Origin: an uncultured Blautia sp.
GTDB lineage: Bacteria > Bacillota > Clostridia > Lachnospirales > Lachnospiraceae
Assembly (NCBI GenBank): GCA_900551075.1
Contig: URVB01000008.1
Coordinates: 1-64,000, forward strand
DNA: 64,000 bases
Reading direction: 5' to 3'
A program made the position numbers and the translations under genes. This document shows positions 52,598-60,918 of the stretch, one piece after another. Under the pieces are notes generated by a model. The model was not told the origin of the DNA. It did no database searches and saw only the letters and a list, made by a program, of their open reading frames with translations. How positions within the stretch are numbered: position 1 is the first letter of the stretch; each line of letters begins with the position of its first letter.

Positions 52598-53365
52598 ATG
52601 GAACTCATAAGAATAACAGAAGAAAATCTTGAAGCAGAGCATATTTGCTGCGCCGTTTCCAATAACAAGGATTGCCAAGTGATTTCAAAAAAATCTTGGC
52701 TAAAAGACAGATTTGATGAGGGACTTGTTTTTTTGAAAGGTAATGTAAGAGGAAAATGTTTTATAGAATACATTCCCGCAGAATATGCCTGGGCACCGGT
52801 TGAAGCGAGCGGTTATATATATATTGATTGTCTTTGGGTATCGGGGCAATTTAAAGGTAAAGGTTATTCTAATCTTCTTTTGGAAGAATGCATAAAAGAC
52901 AGCAGAAACAAAGAGAGAGAAGGGCTTGTAATCTTATCCTCTAAAAAGAAAATGGGATTTCTTGCAGATGCTGAATATCTTAAATACAAAGGATTTGAAA
53001 CCGTTGATACGGCAAATCCATATTTTGAGCTGATGTATCTGCCGTTTAATAAAAATGCGGATAAGCCATGCTTTACAAAATCTGTCAAGGAACATCAAAA
53101 TATGCAAAACGGCTTTACCTTATATTATACAAACCAATGTCCGTTTACAGCTAAGTATGTCCCGATTCTTGAGGGGATAGCCAAAAGTAGAAATGTGGAC
53201 TTTCGAGCAATTCATATTCTCACAAGAGAGCAGGCTCAAAATAATCCTGTTCCGTTTACAACATTTGGTTTGTTTTATAACGGAGAGTTTATTACTCACG
53301 AAATACAGTCCGAAAAGAAAGTTGAAAAAATTCTTGCGGAAAGGGGGCAGATTAAGCGAAAATGA
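52598..53365 (+). CDS. GNAT acetyltransferase with YoaP-like C-terminus
   Basis: A 255-residue two-domain protein. Residues about 1-150 form a GNAT fold with the acetyl-CoA loop near QFKGKGYSNLLLEECI. Residues about 165-250 form a thioredoxin-like YoaP domain with YYTNQCPFTAKYVPIL, where a single Cys replaces the usual CxxC. GAGGAGGAAAGATATAG precedes the ATG. The acceptor substrate is unknown. It is followed by a good terminator and probably forms a small unit with the XRE/zinc-ribbon gene. Confidence 0.85.
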   Translation: MELIRITEENLEAEHICCAVSNNKDCQVISKKSWLKDRFDEGLVFLKGNVRGKCFIEYIPAEYAWAPVEASGYIYIDCLWVSGQFKGKGYSNLLLEECIKDSRNKEREGLVILSSKKKMGFLADAEYLKYKGFETVDTANPYFELMYLPFNKNADKPCFTKSVKEHQNMQNGFTLYYTNQCPFTAKYVPILEGIAKSRNVDFRAIHILTREQAQNNPVPFTTFGLFYNGEFITHEIQSEKKVEKILAERGQIKRK

Positions 53366-53389
53366 AATCCATACAGAAATGAGCAAAAA

Positions 53390-53428
53390 AGACAATCACA
53401 TAAAAATTTGTGGTTGTCTGATTTTTTC
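53390..53428 (+). terminator. Rho-independent terminator after the GNAT gene
   Basis: AGACAATCACA (53390-53400) pairs with TGTGGTTGTCT (53409-53419) with one wobble, then GATTTTTT. Confidence 0.8.
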
Positions 53429-53440
53429 TATAACATTTGT

Positions 53441-54168
53441 TTACTGTTTCACGACTTTCTTAATGCTTTTAATGCCAAAACCATGTCTTCCTTTATCTGA
53501 TTTATGGGAAATGGGAAATCCACTTTGATCGTACAGGGGTGTATTTCTGCAGGAATTTATAACTATTATAACGATAAAAGGTGAATTTTCCTTTTTTTGT
53601 ACTGTAAGCTCAATAAAAGAACTCGGGATTTTTTCTGCTGATTCCACTGCATTGTCCAATAAGTTACAGAATAAGGATGCTAAATCATGCTGATAAATAT
53701 TTTGAACAGAATTGCTTCTAATATCAGCCTGGAAAGCGATATGCTTGTCATTACACTGGCGCTGATAGCGGCAAAGAATCGCATTCAGTATTTCATTATC
53801 ACAAACTCGTGAGGTTTCTTTTAAGTCAGAAGAATTTTTTGAAAGAAGCATTATGTAATATTCAACAGAGTCGGATTCTTTTTGGAGCAGTAGCTGCATA
53901 TCGATAAATTCCCGGGCTTTTTTTCTTTACACAGATGAGCTAAGAAATAAATAGTTGCAAAAAAGAAAATTTTGCTAAATACTGTGTAAAAAACAAGTCC
54001 GACACCCGCATTAGTAAGAAAATGTGGAGGAAATCTTGACATAATTCCAAAAACATCAAGTTCTGATATTCCCATAATTGCGGTGAGCATAGCGGAGTGA
54101 AATAATACAAACATCAATTTAAGCTTAAACTGTGTGTAAAGAAAGAGGGCGTTTATAATAAAAAGCAA
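53441..54168 (-). pseudogene. broken AgrC-like GHKL sensor histidine kinase
   Basis: On the minus strand, 54168-53900 encodes hydrophobic segments of a membrane sensor, and after a frameshift near 53870-53900 the frame continues to 53441 as the kinase part: ILNAILCRYQRQCNDKHI, LFCNLLDNAVESAEKI (N box) and GRHGFGIKSIKKVV (G box). The phospho-accepting His region is absent or damaged, and the protein stops right after the G box, without its final strand. No response regulator is adjacent. Confidence 0.75.
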
Positions 54169-54304
54169 ATAACATTAAGTCCTGTTTGCTCAAATAAAGA
54201 TAAAAAACTGCATTGCATAAAGGGTGCGCAACAATACCAGCCTTATTTGGCCAGAACGACTCGGGATAAAAAGACTGGACGTGTAGTCTAAACAGTTACA
54301 AATT

Positions 54305-54406
54305 GAGGAAGTGAATGCCTATATAAATGGTTTGAGGAAGGATATCACTGGAATAAAAAAAGGTATAGATTTTGAATATAATCATGGATTGGCACGAGAA
54401 ACAGCT
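54305..54406 (+). mobile_element. ISL3-like transposase remnant
   Basis: Thirty-three codons read EEVNAYINGLRKDITGIKKG then IDFEYNHGLARET, resembling the C-terminal part of ISL3-type transposases (…GLxxD…SNGxxEG…). Upstream sequence near 54215-54300 may belong to it but is out of frame. No ends or terminal repeats were identified. Confidence 0.45.
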
Positions 54407-54549
54407 TTTTGCTATTAAGAGCAATTTTATCATCAAATTAACTAAGCCTGGAAAAAACCTATTTGGCGCTTACCTTTGTTATCTATTTAAGAGAAGCCAA
54501 ATGTATTTATTAAAATTGTCTATCAAAGAATATAGTGAAATTAATATAA

Positions 54550-55292
54550 ATGTTAAATGGTACTGAACGGCCTGTAGCTTTTGGAATTAAAGAGCAAGGG
54601 GACAAAAAAGCAGAGATAGTTCATTCACTGGCAAAATGGAAACGTATGGCATTAAAACAGTACGGGTTTAATGTGGGAGAAGGACTTTATGCGGATATGA
54701 ATGCAATTCGGCGAGAGGAATGTACAGATAACATTCATTCAATATACGTGGATCAATGGGATTGGGAAAAAATTATTTCTGAGGAAGAAAGAACTAAAGA
54801 AAATTTGGAACAAATTGTAAATAATGTGTATAAGGCGTTAAAAGTAACTGAGGACTATATGGCATATGAATATGATTACATTGGTAGGGTTTTGCCGGAT
54901 CATATTAAATGTATTACTTCTCAAGAGTTGGAGGATAAATATCCTGAATGTACTCCTAAAGAAAGAGAATATAAAATAGCAAAACTTTGTGGAGCGGTAT
55001 TTATAGAACAAATTGGTGATATACTCAAATCAGGGGAACGGCACGACGGGCGTGCCCCTGATTATGATGATTGGAAACTAAATGGCGATATACTAGTTTA
55101 TTATCCGGTGTTAGATATTGCATTGGAGCTTTCTTCTATGGGAATTAGAGTTGATGAGAAGGCTCTTAAAGAGCAACTTACTAAATCAGGATGTGAGATT
55201 CGAACAAAATTATCTTTTCAAAAATTCAGACTTCTATTTGGCCCAATGAAGTTAGAGCAGAAGCCAAAAAACATGATATTATCTTATTATAA
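54550..55292 (+). pseudogene. asnA: deleted aspartate-ammonia ligase gene
   Basis: Residual asparagine synthetase A. The frame starts inside the protein at LNGTERPVAFGIKEQGDKKA, continues VHSLAKWKRMALKQYGF and HSIYVDQWDWEKII, as in AsnA, up to QLTKSGCEIR near 55200. The first 60 or so residues are missing. After about 55225 the family's GGGIGQSR region is deleted and the end (SIWPNEVRAEAKKHDIILL, stop 55290-55292) continues in another frame. It cannot be functional. Confidence 0.85.
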
Positions 55293-55419
55293 TTGTTTTA
55301 TCTGGATGAGAAGAAAAGCCAGCACCAGATTGCAGATGTATACGAAGTTTCATCCAAGTGATACTTTAACTCTTTTTGTGTTATATTTCCCATACGTTCT
55401 ATCCGGCCAGGCCACCGGT

Positions 55420-55615
55420 AATAACAGCCTTTGTCGCTGCGATGACGGATTCAGCATAGCTCTGATTTTGGAAATCAGTACACCAGCATGGAATTTGAAA
55501 GCTGTGTGGCTGGCAAAGGAATGCTGCATTCTATCAGTCGCAAGGGAAATCCTTATGACAATGCATGTATTGAATCCTTCCACTCAGTATTGCAGAAAGA
55601 AGAAATTTTTGCAGG
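55420..55615 (+). mobile_element. IS3-family transposase fragment
   Basis: The end of an IS3 OrfB: NQYTSMEFESCVAGKGMLHS then ISRKGNPYDNACIESFHSVL, carrying the final catalytic Glu region of the DDE core. Sequence before about 55470 (VITAFVAAMTDSA) fits the same protein in a disturbed frame. The fragment ends abruptly where the solute-binding protein gene begins, leaving an in-frame join. Confidence 0.75.
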
Positions 55616-56828
55616 GGAGGAGCTGAGCATTTTAGTATCTGCCGGCTGGATGGACAACCGGTATGATGAGACAATCTCACGCTTTGAGGATACCTATGAT
55701 GTGACTGTAGACTTACAGACCATTCCTGCAGACCAGTATGCGGACCTTCTGCAGTCCAAGCTGGCTACTGATTCCTGCGCAGATATTTTCTGGATTCAGT
55801 CAAATCCCTTTGCTATTGAATCCGTAATCGTTGACCCGGAAAAATACTGCATCGACTTCACAGGCGCTGAGTGGGAATCTAAAATCCCGGAGGCAAGACT
55901 GGATGCCTGTAAGTATAACGACAAGCTGTACGGCCTGCAGCTATGGCACAATTCACCGGAGTATGTAATGCTTTATAATAAGACCTTATTCGAGGAAAAT
56001 GAGTGGGAAGTTCCTGCCAATTATGAAGAGCTGAAGGCTCTCTGTGCAGAGATTCTGGATGCAGGCATCACGCCATGGTTTATGCCGGGTGCGGACGGAT
56101 GGCGGCATCAGCTTGCGTTCTTCCAGATCGGCGGCGTTTATGAAGAAGCACAGCCTGGCTTATACGATGCATTAAACAACAACACAGCAACCTTCGCAGA
56201 CAACGGGAAGATGCTTGAGGTTCTGGAACAGTTTAAAGAGTTCTCAGATGCAGGATACTTCGGAGAAGACTGGATCGGAACAGACAGCACCAATATGTCC
56301 AACGAGTTCGGTGACAGAAGCTGTGCGATGGCTCTTGAAAACTCCAGCTTTATTAAACAGATTCAGGAAGATACAGGTACGGAGGATGAATTTGGCTTAT
56401 TTATTGAGCCGTTTGGAGACAACACCTGGTTCCCGGCAAGCCCGGCAGGTCCTACTATGTTCGGTTACAACGGAACAGAGCATCCGGAACTTGTAAAAGA
56501 GTTCTTCAATTTTGTAACACAGACCGAGAGCTTACAGGAAATTCTGGACAACTCTCCTGCATATACAAATATTCATGTAAATGACGATGCAGTAGAACAG
56601 CACTGGCTGCCGGTGGAAGAAGAATTTATGGCCGGCATTCCGGTAGAAAAAATGTCTGTTTCCGTACTTCAGAACGGCACCAAGTACACCAATGACTACT
56701 GGACACAGTTCGGCCAGGATTTGGTAGCTTACTGCCTGGGAGAAATGGAAGCGAATGAAGTTCTTGCCAACATGGATACAAACCGTGCAGAGGCGGCAAA
56801 GGTAACAGGAGACGAAGCCTGGAAATAA
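55488..56828 (+). CDS. sugar ABC transporter solute-binding protein with transposase-derived N-terminus
   Basis: A 446-residue frame. Residues 1 to about 43 are IS3 transposase sequence; from about residue 45 (ELSILVSAGWMDNRYDETIS) the rest is a complete family 1 extracellular sugar-binding domain, with DIFWIQSN, GLQLWHNSPEYVMLYNK and PASPAGPTMFGYNG. The lipoprotein signal peptide and lipobox Cys that such proteins need were lost at the junction near 55615. The product would stay in the cytoplasm, so transport function is doubtful. It precedes two matching permease genes that are also damaged. Confidence 0.75.
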   Translation: MEFESCVAGKGMLHSISRKGNPYDNACIESFHSVLQKEEIFAGEELSILVSAGWMDNRYDETISRFEDTYDVTVDLQTIPADQYADLLQSKLATDSCADIFWIQSNPFAIESVIVDPEKYCIDFTGAEWESKIPEARLDACKYNDKLYGLQLWHNSPEYVMLYNKTLFEENEWEVPANYEELKALCAEILDAGITPWFMPGADGWRHQLAFFQIGGVYEEAQPGLYDALNNNTATFADNGKMLEVLEQFKEFSDAGYFGEDWIGTDSTNMSNEFGDRSCAMALENSSFIKQIQEDTGTEDEFGLFIEPFGDNTWFPASPAGPTMFGYNGTEHPELVKEFFNFVTQTESLQEILDNSPAYTNIHVNDDAVEQHWLPVEEEFMAGIPVEKMSVSVLQNGTKYTNDYWTQFGQDLVAYCLGEMEANEVLANMDTNRAEAAKVTGDEAWK

Positions 56829-56919
56829 AGTGTCTGACAGGTATCAGTTATTGGCAATTGGCGGTGCGGAGGAAATTTCCTTCGCACTGTTCATTCCACG
56901 CAAAAAAGGAGGTATTTCT

Positions 56920-57828
56920 GTGAATAAAAAGAAAATATATCCACAGTAGTTTTTAATCCTGCCCCTGGCAATGTATGTTATATTTTTTCTTCTTCCCAGT
57001 TTTATGGGTATCGCTTATTCCTTTACTGACTGGAATTCCAGAAGCGTATTGGATGGAACGCATTTTGTAGGGCTTCAGAATTACATAGAGATTTTTACAT
57101 CTGACAAAGACTATTTATCAGGAATCGAACATACCCTGATGTTTACGGTGGTATCCAATATCGTAAAGCTGATTCCGGCGCTTTTAATTGCCATTATGCT
57201 TCAGGAGGGACTGCGGGGCAGGGGCTTTTACCGTACCGTGATGTACCTTCCCTCTATTCTGCCCTTCGTAATCATCGGTTTGATTTTTAAATCTGTTCTG
57301 AATTATAACAATGGTCTAATTAATGAGCTTTTAGAGCTTGCCAATCTTGGATTTTTAAAACAAAAATGGATTTCTGATTTAGGTATGGTATGGAAATCTA
57401 TCATTGGTGTGGATGCATGGAGAGGTATTGGTTATGTTATGACTATTTTCCTTGCAGGTTTAAATACCATTCCCAAATCTTATTATGAGGCTGCACAGAT
57501 TGACGGCGCCAACTTCTGGCACAGACTTCGTTATGTGACACTGCCGATGCTGACCGGTTCCATTATGATCAACCTGGTATTCGGAATCACTTACGGCTTA
57601 AAAGTATTTGATATTATTTATGTTTTGACAAATGGCGGCCCCGGCCATGCGACAGAGGTTATGACTACTTACGCATTCCAGCTTTATTCCAGGGGCCAAT
57701 ACGGAATGTCCACAGCGCTGAATACAGTGCTGCTGGTGATCACGGCAGTTGTAGGAGTATTTATTGTAAAGACATTAGGCAAACAGGAGGTGCAGCAACG
57801 ACGAAGAAGAGAGCTCAAAACATTTTAA
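56920..57828 (+). pseudogene. sugar ABC transporter permease (MalF/UgpA type) with early amber codon
   Basis: AGGAGGTATTTCT precedes GTG 56920, which reads MNKKKIYPQ and then TAG at 56947-56949, followed in frame by the first transmembrane helix (FLILPLAMYVIFFLLPSF) and a full binding-protein-dependent permease domain, with the EAA loop YYEAAQIDGANFWHRLRYVTLP. Without readthrough only a restart at ATG 56971, inside the first helix and lacking a ribosome site, could yield a nearly complete protein. It overlaps the next permease gene by 31 bases. Confidence 0.8.
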
Positions 57829-58619
57829 AGCATCTTGTCTGTATCTTGCTTTGCCTCACAGTAATTGTTCCTTTTTATATGGTGTTTATCAACTCCTTTA
57901 AGACGAAGGCAGAGGCAGCCCGCATGAGCCTGTCTCTTCCTACGGAGTGGGTATTCAGCAATTATGCAGAGGTTATTGAAAAGGGCGATTTGATTCAGGG
58001 CTTTACCAACAGTCTGCTCTATGCACTGGCAGCAACTACTCTCGGCGTTTTGCTCTGTGCTATGGCAGCCTTTGTACTGTGCCGGAAACGTACAAAGCTA
58101 AACACATTTTTATACTATTTTGTACTCTGCGGACTGTTTTTTCCGGTAAACTACGTAACCCTGGTGCGGGTGCTGACAACAGCGCATCTGAATGATACAC
58201 GTACCGGTATTGTTCTGGTATTTACCGGCGCTATGATTCCGTTTTGTATTTTTACCATTCGCAACTTTGTGATATCTGTTCCGGTGGAACTGGATGAGGC
58301 AGCGGTAATTGACGGGGCTGGCCCGGTGAGCTTATTTTTTAAAGTTATCATGCCCCTGCTTAAGCCTACCATGGCTACCTGCTTTATTCTTCAGCTTATG
58401 AGTGTTTGGAGTGATTTCCTTACCCCCTTATATCTGTCCGGCAAAAGTAAGCTGTTTCCTATGACCATGGCTGTGTACCAGTTCTTTGGAAAAAATAAAA
58501 GCTACTGGAACTATATTTTTGCAGACATTGTGCTTACGTGTATTCCGGTTATGATTGTCTATATGATCGGCCAGAAATACATTGTAGGAGGCATGACCTC
58601 CGGTGCAGTAAAGGAATAA
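57798..58619 (+). CDS. sugar ABC transporter permease (MalG/UgpE type), ACG start
   Basis: A second permease subunit with six hydrophobic segments and the EAA loop ELDEAAVIDGAGPVSLFFKV. The natural start appears to be ACG 57798-57800: AGGAGG ends 7 bases before it and the residues TKKRAQNILKHLV form a typical short cytoplasmic N-terminus. No ATG, GTG or TTG occurs until TTG 57846, inside the first helix. ACG initiates very weakly in known bacteria, so expression is likely low. With the damaged binding protein and first permease, this transporter appears to be decaying; no ATPase gene is present locally, as is usual for shared MsmK-type subunits. Confidence 0.75.
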   Translation, partial: TTKKRAQNILKHLVCILLCLTVIVPFYMVFINSFKTKAEAARMSLSLPTEWVFSNYAEVIEKGDLIQGFTNSLLYALAATTLGVLLCAMAAFVLCRKRTKLNTFLYYFVLCGLFFPVNYVTLVRVLTTAHLNDTRTGIVLVFTGAMIPFCIFTIRNFVISVPVELDEAAVIDGAGPVSLFFKVIMPLLKPTMATCFILQLMSVWSDFLTPLYLSGKSKLFPMTMAVYQFFGKNKSYWNYIFADIVLTCIPVMIVYMIGQKYIVGGMTSGAVKE

Positions 58620-58691
58620 GCAATATGAGATTAGCACAAGAGAACCCGCAAAAAGACTCGGAGAGGCATATCCTGTGGGAAATAGGAAAAT

Positions 58692-58724
58692 GGGAGCCGT
58701 GGTTTACGGCTCCTTTCCTTTTCT
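58692..58724 (+). terminator. Rho-independent terminator after the ABC permease
   Basis: GGAGCCGT (58693-58700) pairs with ACGGCTCC (58706-58713) around GGTTT, then TTTCCTTTTC. Confidence 0.75.
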
Positions 58725-59393
58725 TCAGCTAAAAAATCCCAATACAAACGTCACTGCCATAATAACAAAAGGTATATATACGGCATAGTCCCGAGCTGTG
58801 GAGTTCTGATTGAAATGCAGCTTTACAATCCGCAGCTTTGCAATCAGTCTAAAGCAAAAATACCCTATGATTGTGCCTGCTACATTTGTGAGAAGGTCGT
58901 CTATATCTGTTGCTCTATATAATGTAAATAACTGAACAAATTCAATGAGAAAGGAAAGTCCAAGGCCAATAAAAAATGTATTCTTTGCACGTTCAAATGT
59001 TCTGCTTATAAGCGGACACAAAAATCCTAACGGAATAAAAAGGAAAATATTCAAAACGAAACTTAAATGAATTCCATCGCTTAAAGGCATAAGGTTTATA
59101 TTCGGATTGAAGAACGCTTTTCCTGATTGTGACAGTCTTATATATTCGCGAAGTGTAGGAATACCTACGATATGTGTCAACATTACACATAAGTAGTAAT
59201 ACATCGCCAATGACAGAATAGATGTTTTAACTTTAGGGATACTGCTGTCTTTTCTGAAAATTACAACTAATAAAATACCGATAAAGATAATCCCCAACAA
59301 AAAAACGGGTTCAATCAACAATAAGTCTATGATATCGTCAAGCAGGCCGATTTGAATTTCCTCACTTGATTGACTATTTGATACAAAATCCAT
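58725..59393 (-). CDS. VanZ-like family membrane protein
   Basis: A 222-residue protein with about six hydrophobic segments and the VanZ-family features NIFLFIPLGFLCPLI and GLSFLIEFVQLFTLYRATDIDDLLTNVAGTIIGY. AAGGAGGAATTTTGTAA precedes the ATG at 59393. VanZ proteins confer low-level teicoplanin or peptide resistance in some strains, but most homologs are uncharacterised. It follows agrB-agrD on the same strand, separated by a terminator, so it may share or lack their control. Confidence 0.88.
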   Translation of the reverse strand: MDFVSNSQSSEEIQIGLLDDIIDLLLIEPVFLLGIIFIGILLVVIFRKDSSIPKVKTSILSLAMYYYLCVMLTHIVGIPTLREYIRLSQSGKAFFNPNINLMPLSDGIHLSFVLNIFLFIPLGFLCPLISRTFERAKNTFFIGLGLSFLIEFVQLFTLYRATDIDDLLTNVAGTIIGYFCFRLIAKLRIVKLHFNQNSTARDYAVYIPFVIMAVTFVLGFFS

Positions 59394-59547
59394 TTACAAA
59401 ATTCCTCCTTATAACATTTTGAGCTTGCTGTAAACAGAATAACAGATTCCTTTTAAAATCTTTCTACAAAAATTCAAATTATTTGTTAAATTTTTAAGCA
59501 TTTGCTGCGGTAATTGAACAGATATTGAAATGGCTTCAAATGAATGA

Positions 59548-59589
59548 AAACCGATGGCATCCACGAACAATCGCCTGTACCATCGGTTT
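59548..59589 (-). terminator. terminator after agrD
   Basis: AAACCGATGG (59548-59557) and CCATCGGTTT (59580-59589) are perfectly complementary. Read on the minus strand, the stem starts a few bases after the agrD stop and ends in TTTTC. Confidence 0.65.
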
Positions 59590-59596
59590 ATCAGAT

Positions 59597-59728
59597 TCAA
59601 GGTTTTGTGGCAGAATTAAGCTGTTCCGGCTTTTTTGGCTGGTAACTGAATCCGGCCGAAGGCAATCCATTGCCGATAAGAGCTACATAATTAATTACAT
59701 TTGCAACATAGTTCAGTAAATTATGCAT
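59597..59728 (-). CDS. agrD: AgrD-like cyclic peptide pheromone precursor
   Basis: A 43-residue peptide whose ATG (59728) overlaps the end of agrB, behind AAGGAGGGAACACA. It has the AgrD layout: an amphipathic, membrane-associating N-terminus (MHNLLNYVANVINYVALIGN), a core, then the conserved charged C-terminal recognition tail QPKKPEQL. The core GLPSAGFSY contains Ser24 and Ser28 but no Cys anywhere in the peptide, so ring closure would be a lactone from Ser, as in a few staphylococcal AgrD variants. AgrB would process it and the mature pheromone would be secreted. It is too short for most gene callers. Confidence 0.75.
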   Translation of the reverse strand: MHNLLNYVANVINYVALIGNGLPSAGFSYQPKKPEQLNSATKP

Positions 59729-60284
59729 TGTGTTCCCTCCTTTTTATTTTTGAAATTAAAATTAATATTACCGTACTTATGGTTGATTCCATGGCAATCA
59801 TCGAGTATGTTGTTGAGATAGGAAGCAAACTCATCATAACGTATAAAAGGATTTCAAAGCTCAACAATAAAAAAAACTGTCTTTTTAAAGAGGAATTTAT
59901 TTTTCTGACAGGTACAACAAATAAATATATTACAGAAAATAAATAACATAAAAATAGAGTTAAATAAAAAGTTTTGTGAATTATTATTAATTGTGTAAGA
60001 AGCAATTCACAAAGAAATAAAGTGTTAGTGAATAAAAAGCATTTTCCATAAGTAGGCGCATGGTAACCCCCAACATAAAATCTGGGTATTGCAAAGTACC
60101 CTATGAATATGAAACCTGACAAAACAGTTTTGAATAGTAAGGACGTCATGATTATCACAAAAGCTGTTATAAAAGTTGAATAAAAAAGCTGGAATCCGTA
60201 AAGGTATACTTCTTTTTGCTCCGTTTCGATAATCCTGTGCCGTATTAATAAATTTGTACTTTTTTCAGAAATATACTGCAACAT
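59721..60284 (-). CDS. agrB: AgrB-like pheromone-processing membrane endopeptidase
   Basis: A 187-residue membrane protease of the accessory gene regulator B family. The catalytic pair is H75 and C82 in VGGYHAPTYGKC, flanked by about five hydrophobic segments. It cleaves the C-terminal tail of AgrD and helps cyclise it. A GGTG site precedes ATG 60284. It overlaps agrD by 8 bases. Promoter TTGTTT-18-TATACT lies directly upstream, next to a large inverted repeat. A LytTR regulator and GHKL kinase of AgrA/AgrC type are encoded nearby at 61524-63550. Confidence 0.92.
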   Translation of the reverse strand: MLQYISEKSTNLLIRHRIIETEQKEVYLYGFQLFYSTFITAFVIIMTSLLFKTVLSGFIFIGYFAIPRFYVGGYHAPTYGKCFLFTNTLFLCELLLTQLIIIHKTFYLTLFLCYLFSVIYLFVVPVRKINSSLKRQFFLLLSFEILLYVMMSLLPISTTYSMIAMESTISTVILILISKIKRREHNA

Positions 60285-60306
60285 AGTTTTTCACCAATCT
60301 TAAAAA

Positions 60307-60336
60307 AGTATATCACAAAATAATTCAGATAAACAA
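60307..60336 (-). promoter_or_regulatory. agrB promoter
   Basis: On the minus strand, TTGTTT (60336-60331), 18-base spacer, TATACT (60312-60307), 23 bases before the agrB start. Confidence 0.55.
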
Positions 60337-60344
60337 AAAAGACC

Positions 60345-60403
60345 TTAAATTGTAAAAAAATGACTTATAGAAAAATAGTGACTGTCATATTTTTACAATT
60401 TAA
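60345..60403 (-). promoter_or_regulatory. 14-bp inverted repeats upstream of agrB
   Basis: TTAAATTGTAAAAA (60345-60358) and its perfect complement TTTTTACAATTTAA (60390-60403) are separated by 31 bases; flanks extend the match (CCTT and AAGG, TGAC and GTCA). The proximal arm ends about 9 bases before the agrB -35 box. It could be a LytTR/AgrA-type binding region or a terminator for the upstream XRE gene, since on the minus strand the hairpin is followed by TCTTTTTT. Confidence 0.55.
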
Positions 60404-60436
60404 AGGCACATAAAAAAATCAAATAAAAATATGTTA

Positions 60437-60787
60437 TCATGTGTTCGGAAAAATATTTAACACCAATCGCATGTTTTCTAAAACATATTGTTTTTGTATA
60501 GGGGTTAATAAGGTTAACATTTCAATGATTTCCTGGGAGTAACGGTCAGAATTTATATTATTTATATCCAAGAAATCACAGAGAAGGAGTTCAAGGCCTG
60601 AGTCGAGAACCTCAGATATATCAATTAGGCGCTCAATACTGACCATATGTTGACCTCTTTCTAAGCTGCTTATAGTAGACCAGGAAACACCAGCCATTTC
60701 TGCTAATTGTTCTTGTGTAAGTCCTTTAAGTAGCCGGGCTGCTTTTACACGTGCGCCTATTTTAAGTCCAAAATCAGTTGTTGGCAT
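60437..60787 (-). CDS. XRE family transcriptional regulator
   Basis: A 116-residue regulator with a Cro/CI helix-turn-helix at about residues 10-65 (VKAARLLKGLTQEQLAEMAG then VSWSTISSLERGQ) and a short helical C-terminus. AAAGGAGGTTATTAAA precedes ATG 60787. It is divergent from the unknown gene at 60919, with direct repeats in between, and lies upstream of agrB on the same strand. It probably represses one or both neighbours. Confidence 0.88.
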   Translation of the reverse strand: MPTTDFGLKIGARVKAARLLKGLTQEQLAEMAGVSWSTISSLERGQHMVSIERLIDISEVLDSGLELLLCDFLDINNINSDRYSQEIIEMLTLLTPIQKQYVLENMRLVLNIFPNT

Positions 60788-60852
60788 TTTAATAACCTCC
60801 TTTGTTGACTAGTTTAGCAGTATTTGCAAAAATGTTGTATTGAGTAAAATGC

Positions 60853-60880
60853 TATATACTTTACAAATATGATATATACT
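60853..60880. promoter_or_regulatory. direct repeats between divergent XRE and unknown gene
   Basis: TATATACT occurs at 60853-60860 and 60873-60880, a 20-base period. TTTACA at 60860-60865 may be the -35 of the rightward gene, with TAATAA near 60883 as -10. These repeats are candidates for the XRE regulator's operator. Confidence 0.4.
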
Positions 60881-60918
60881 ATTAATAATATTACTGGTAT
60901 ATTATGGAAGGAGGGCAC

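Noticed and set aside
54372..54566. Plus-strand 64-codon frame before the asnA remnant
   Set aside because: Composition and context fit junction debris between the ISL3-like remnant and asnA; no ribosome site or family pattern.
58625..58731. Plus-strand frame MRLAQENPQKDSERHILWEI after the second permease
   Set aside because: It reads through the terminator hairpin and has no ribosome site; likely non-coding.
59409..59600. Minus-strand 63-codon frame after agrD
   Set aside because: It runs through the agrD terminator hairpin, has no ribosome site of its own and no family resemblance.
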